Part shown: positions 4,576 to 7,296 of the stretch, piece by piece
How the letters are laid out: every line of letters begins with the position of its first letter
Position numbering within the stretch: position 1 is the first letter of the stretch
Origin: CAZFPA01 sp964520975
GTDB lineage: Bacteria; Bacillota; Negativicutes; Selenomonadales; Selenomonadaceae
DNA length: 7,296 nucleotides
Assembly: GCA_964520975.1 (NCBI GenBank)
Contig: CAZFPA010000085.1
Coordinates: forward strand, 1 to 7,296
Reading direction: 5' to 3'
Position numbers and translations under genes: made by a program
Notes under the pieces: generated by a model
Told to the model about the DNA's origin: nothing
Database searches by the model: none
The model's input: only the letters and a program-made list of their open reading frames with translations

Positions 4576-6630
4576 ATGGAAATCACACCGCGTATCCGGC
4601 AGATTCTGCAGTTCCTTTTGGAACAGCTGGACTATGTCCGCGAGCAGGATATTGCCGATGCCATCGGCAGCAGCAAGCGGACGGTGCAGCGGGAGCTGCA
4701 GTATATCAGCAGTGAGCTGGGCCGCCGGGAGCTGACGCTCGAGCGCAAGAAGGGGCTGGGGCTGCGGCTGGCAGGCCCGGCCGAGGCTATGGCGGCGTTG
4801 CGGCTGCGCCTTGACGGGCAGCCCTCCGGCGGATTTGCCTCCAAGGCGGAACGGCAGCAGCGGCTGCTCTTTGAGCTGCTGCATGACCGCACACCGCAAA
4901 AGCTTTATGTATACAGCCGCCTGCTGAACGTGAGTGAGGCGACGGTGGCGACCGATATGGAGGAGATCAGCCCCTGGCTGGCCGAGAGCCATCTCACGAT
5001 TGTGAAGAAGCCGGGCTACGGCGTGGTGCTCACGGGCAGCGAGGCCGATTACCGCGAGGCGCTGGGGCGCTTCATCCATGCGTTTGCGCCGCAGGGGCAG
5101 CCCGTGGGCGGGACGACGGCCGGCATCTACGATTTTTTGAATTCCGATACGATCAGCCGGGTGGAAAAACTGCTCGATGGGCTCAGCGATGTGAGGCTGC
5201 AGCGCTTCACGGAGACCTCTTATATGGGGCTCGTGATGCACATTGTCATCGGCATCGAACGCGTCCGGCAGGGCGCACTCACGGACGGCAGCAGCGATGT
5301 GCTGGAGCTGGCCGATGACGAGGACAAGGAACTGGCCCAGCGCATTCTGGGAGCTATTGAGCAGGAGTTTCAGCTGCGGATGCCGCAGGTTGAGCTTTCC
5401 TATCTGCTGCTGCATATCAAGGGGGCCAAGATCCGCTACCAGAGCAATTCGGAGAATGTGCTCGCGGCCGGGGTCAATGAGACGGATATCTTCGAGCTCA
5501 TCGACCGTATGATCACGGCCTTTGGCGGCAGCGCGGCGGCGCAGCTGCGCCTCGATGAGGAGTTCCTGCACGGGCTTTACATCCATTTGCAGCCGACGAT
5601 CGTGCGGCTGAAGAATCATCTTTCCATCGTGAACCCGCTGCTGGCTGATATCAAGCGCGAGTACGCGGAGATTTTCCAGCGTACCGCGCAGGCCGCCGCG
5701 GTCATCACGGAGACCTATGGCTTCCCCGTTGGGGAGGAGGAGATCAGTTATCTGGCCATCCATTTCGGCGCGGCTCTGGAGCGCATGAAAGGACACACCG
5801 GCGGTCAGCTGCGCACCGTGGAGATCGGCGTGGTCTGCGCCTCGGGCTTTGGCCTGGCGCGCCTCATGCTCGCCAAGCTGCGCAATAAGCTCGGTACGGC
5901 GGCGGAGCTGCACGCTTATGGGCAGAAGGACATCACACCGGAGATCCTGCAGCAGACGGATTTTTTCCTGAGCAGCATGCCGCTGGTGGTACCGGCTGAT
6001 GTGCTGCGGATTTCACCGCTCGTCGGTGCGGCGGATGTCGTGAAGATCCAGGAGAAGATTACGGCCTATGCGCATGTGCGCAAGGAGGCGGCAGCGGAGG
6101 ACAGCGGCTTTACCGAGCATCTCGATCAGACCGAGCGGGCGGCGGCTGCCATCCAGGCGATACTCACGGGCTATACGAATGTTCCGGTGCCGGCGGGGCT
6201 TACCTTTCCGGCACTGCTGCAGACACTGGCGGCCCGGGTCACGCCGACGGAGGTTGCGGCGACGTCCCTGGCGGCGCTATTGCAGCGCCGGGAGCGGATC
6301 AACAGCCAGCTGTTTCCTTCGCAGGGCTTTGCACTGCTGCATGGCATCAGCGACACAGTGGACAAGCCGGTATTCATCACGGCGGCACCGCTGGGCGGCA
6401 GCTTTACGGCACCGGAGCTCCAGGAGATCCACATCGCGATCCTCATGGTCATTCCGGAGACGGCGGACCAGTGGATGCTCAAGGAAATCATGGGAACCAT
6501 CAGTACGGCGCTCGTGACGGAGGACAGCTTTGCGGCGGCGCTGCAGTTGGGCGACACCGCGGGCATCCAGCAGCATCTTTCCCGCATATTGAAAAATTAT
6601 TTCCAGGCGCTGTTGCGCCAATTCGCATAA
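4576..6630 (+). CDS. mtlR: MtlR-type PRD transcriptional activator with EIIB-like and EIIA-like domains
   Basis: This encodes a 684-residue DNA-binding activator whose activity is set by PTS phosphorylation. In order: N-terminal winged helix (about 6-60, 'QDIADAIGSSKRTVQRELQY'), second HTH (about 93-160), PRD1 (about 195-300), PRD2 (about 305-405), EIIB-Gat-like domain (about 415-500) and EIIA-Mtl-like domain (about 535-680). The usual phospho-acceptors are all present by alignment: His222 and His280 in PRD1, His337 ('YIHLQPTIVRL') and His396 ('YLAIHFGAALER') in PRD2, Cys421 ('VVCASGFGLARL') and His589 ('FALLHGISD'). In characterised MtlR, HPr-dependent PRD2 phosphorylation activates, while phosphorylation of the EIIB-like or EIIA-like domain by EIIA/EIICB inhibits; the same logic is inferred here. 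ATG 4576 follows AAGGAGGGAG (4561-4570). It lies 40 bases after mtlA and 22 bases before mtlF, so it is co-transcribed and probably autoregulated through sites upstream of mtlA. Confidence 0.93.
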   Translation: MEITPRIRQILQFLLEQLDYVREQDIADAIGSSKRTVQRELQYISSELGRRELTLERKKGLGLRLAGPAEAMAALRLRLDGQPSGGFASKAERQQRLLFELLHDRTPQKLYVYSRLLNVSEATVATDMEEISPWLAESHLTIVKKPGYGVVLTGSEADYREALGRFIHAFAPQGQPVGGTTAGIYDFLNSDTISRVEKLLDGLSDVRLQRFTETSYMGLVMHIVIGIERVRQGALTDGSSDVLELADDEDKELAQRILGAIEQEFQLRMPQVELSYLLLHIKGAKIRYQSNSENVLAAGVNETDIFELIDRMITAFGGSAAAQLRLDEEFLHGLYIHLQPTIVRLKNHLSIVNPLLADIKREYAEIFQRTAQAAAVITETYGFPVGEEEISYLAIHFGAALERMKGHTGGQLRTVEIGVVCASGFGLARLMLAKLRNKLGTAAELHAYGQKDITPEILQQTDFFLSSMPLVVPADVLRISPLVGAADVVKIQEKITAYAHVRKEAAAEDSGFTEHLDQTERAAAAIQAILTGYTNVPVPAGLTFPALLQTLAARVTPTEVAATSLAALLQRRERINSQLFPSQGFALLHGISDTVDKPVFITAAPLGGSFTAPELQEIHIAILMVIPETADQWMLKEIMGTISTALVTEDSFAAALQLGDTAGIQQHLSRILKNYFQALLRQFA

Positions 6631-6652
6631 ATTCCAGGAGGGAGGCTCGGCC

Positions 6653-7078
6653 ATGAGCGACATACTCAGAAGGGAAAATATCCTTCTCGGCTGCCAGGCG
6701 CAGCCCAAGGAGGCTATCATCCGCGAGGCAGGGCGCATGTTCACTGCCGGCGGCTATACGACAGACGGCTATACGCAGTCTATGCTGGACAAGGAGAAGG
6801 TATTTGACACCGCCATCGGCAATGCACTGGCGATTCCGCACGGAACGGAGGCGGGCAAGGCCTCCGTCCTGCATCCGGGCATCATCATCATGACGTTTCC
6901 GGCGGGTACGGAATGGAACGGCAAGACGGTACGTCTTGTCATCAGCATTGCGGCTTCGGGCAACGAGCATGTGGATATTCTGAGCAATATCGCCATCCGC
7001 TGCAGTGATCCTGACGAGGTCGATGCCATCGTGCACAGCACGGCAGATGAGATCTATACGATGTTTGCGGACGCCTGA
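6653..7078 (+). CDS. mtlF: PTS mannitol-type subunit IIA
   Basis: This encodes a 141-residue cytoplasmic phosphocarrier of the fructose/mannitol EIIA family. It receives phosphate from HPr on His63, in the signature 'GNALAIPHGT' (56-65), and passes it to Cys383 of MtlA. His106 in 'GNEHVDILSNIA' corresponds to the second conserved active-site histidine. The length is normal for a free-standing MtlF (about 140-150 aa). ATG 6653 has a strong SD (AGGAGGGAGG, 6636-6645). It begins 22 bases after mtlR. The product is also expected to act on the EIIA/EIIB-like part of MtlR, linking transport to transcription. The mtlA-mtlR-mtlF order is that of Geobacillus-type mtl operons. Confidence 0.93.
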   Translation: MSDILRRENILLGCQAQPKEAIIREAGRMFTAGGYTTDGYTQSMLDKEKVFDTAIGNALAIPHGTEAGKASVLHPGIIIMTFPAGTEWNGKTVRLVISIAASGNEHVDILSNIAIRCSDPDEVDAIVHSTADEIYTMFADA

Positions 7079-7132
7079 AGGCCGGCTGGGCCGGTGCCGC
7101 GGACGGATTTTAACTATGGAGGTATCCTTATC

Positions 7133-7296
7133 ATGAAAACAAGAGCAGTCAGAATGTATGGAACACGCGATCTTCGCCTCGAGGAATTCGAGCTGCCGGA
7201 GATCAAGGACGATGAAATACTCGCGAAGATCATTACGGACAGCATCTGCATGTCCACCTGGAAGCTGGTCGAGCAGGGCAAGAACCACAAGCGGGC
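7133..7296 (+). CDS. Zinc-type medium-chain dehydrogenase, SorE/YggP-like; 3' truncated by window end
   Basis: 54 complete codons are visible: MKTRAVRMYGTRDLRLEEFELPEIK... with 'ITDSICMSTWKLVEQGKNHKR' at the end. The start 'MKTxAVRxYGxxDLRLExFELPEIxDDEIL' and 'DSxCxSxWK' pattern resembles L-sorbose-1-phosphate reductase SorE and E. coli YggP, which are medium-chain, zinc-dependent alcohol-dehydrogenase-like proteins. Cys39 is at the place of the first catalytic-zinc ligand, with Met-Ser-Thr where most alcohol dehydrogenases have Gly-x-Asp. It is not MtlD, which would begin with a Rossmann 'GAGNIGRGFIG' motif. GGAGG (7118-7122) lies 10 bases before the ATG, and the gap after mtlF is 54 bases without a clear terminator, so it is the fourth operon gene. 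It probably interconverts a hexitol phosphate and a ketose phosphate; the exact pair is unknown. The call rests on memory of family sequences. Confidence 0.8.
   Translation, partial: MKTRAVRMYGTRDLRLEEFELPEIKDDEILAKIITDSICMSTWKLVEQGKNHKR

Noticed and set aside
4477..5913. Long open frame on the minus strand (478 codons) opposite mtlA end and mtlR
   Set aside because: It lies fully antisense to well-recognised genes; its composition (many Arg, Gln, His, Leu) is the usual shadow of GC-rich coding sequence, and no family motif is recognisable.
7082..7094. Small GC hairpin (CCGGC-TGG-GCCGG) between mtlF and the dehydrogenase gene
   Set aside because: The stem is 5 bp, the loop 3 bases, and no T tract follows directly, so it is not a convincing terminator; it may only affect mRNA stability.

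Overview
The window reads as a GC-rich Firmicutes-type chromosome. Strong AGGAGG-type ribosome binding sites, a tandem DUF1659/DUF2922 gene pair and a Bacillus-type mtlA-mtlR-mtlF order point to Firmicutes. The high GC content and the style of the genes would suit Negativicutes (Selenomonas/Mitsuokella-like), but that placement is a guess. All genes are on the + strand.

Left part (1-800): the 3' end of an OST-HTH (LOTUS-like) RNA-binding protein, probably a NYN-domain nuclease, closed by a good intrinsic terminator. Two very small genes follow, of the DUF1659 and DUF2922 families, which are often found next to each other and have no known function. They end at another terminator. The DUF1659 ribosome binding site lies in one arm of a perfect 8-bp inverted repeat.

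Middle (800-2965): a single-gene unit with its own promoter and a TTG start. It encodes a 5-TM, extracytoplasmic sulfatase-fold phosphotransferase of the LtaS/alkaline-phosphatase superfamily. The nucleophile position appears to be Ser rather than the usual Thr. An intrinsic terminator and a second hairpin follow it.

Right part (2965-7296): a hexitol phosphotransferase operon. A regulatory region of about 160 bp with direct repeats, two palindromes and a promoter precedes mtlA (EIICB), mtlR (PRD-type activator) and mtlF (EIIA). The fourth gene, cut by the window end, is not mannitol-1-phosphate dehydrogenase (mtlD) where one would expect it. It is a zinc-type medium-chain dehydrogenase resembling L-sorbose-1-phosphate reductase SorE and E. 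coli YggP. MtlF and MtlA would import and phosphorylate the polyol, MtlR would sense the phosphorylation state of the PTS and switch on the operon, and the dehydrogenase would oxidise or reduce the phosphorylated product. The dehydrogenase swap leaves the true substrate (mannitol, glucitol, sorbose or another polyol) open. I see no mobile element, CRISPR array, tRNA or rRNA.
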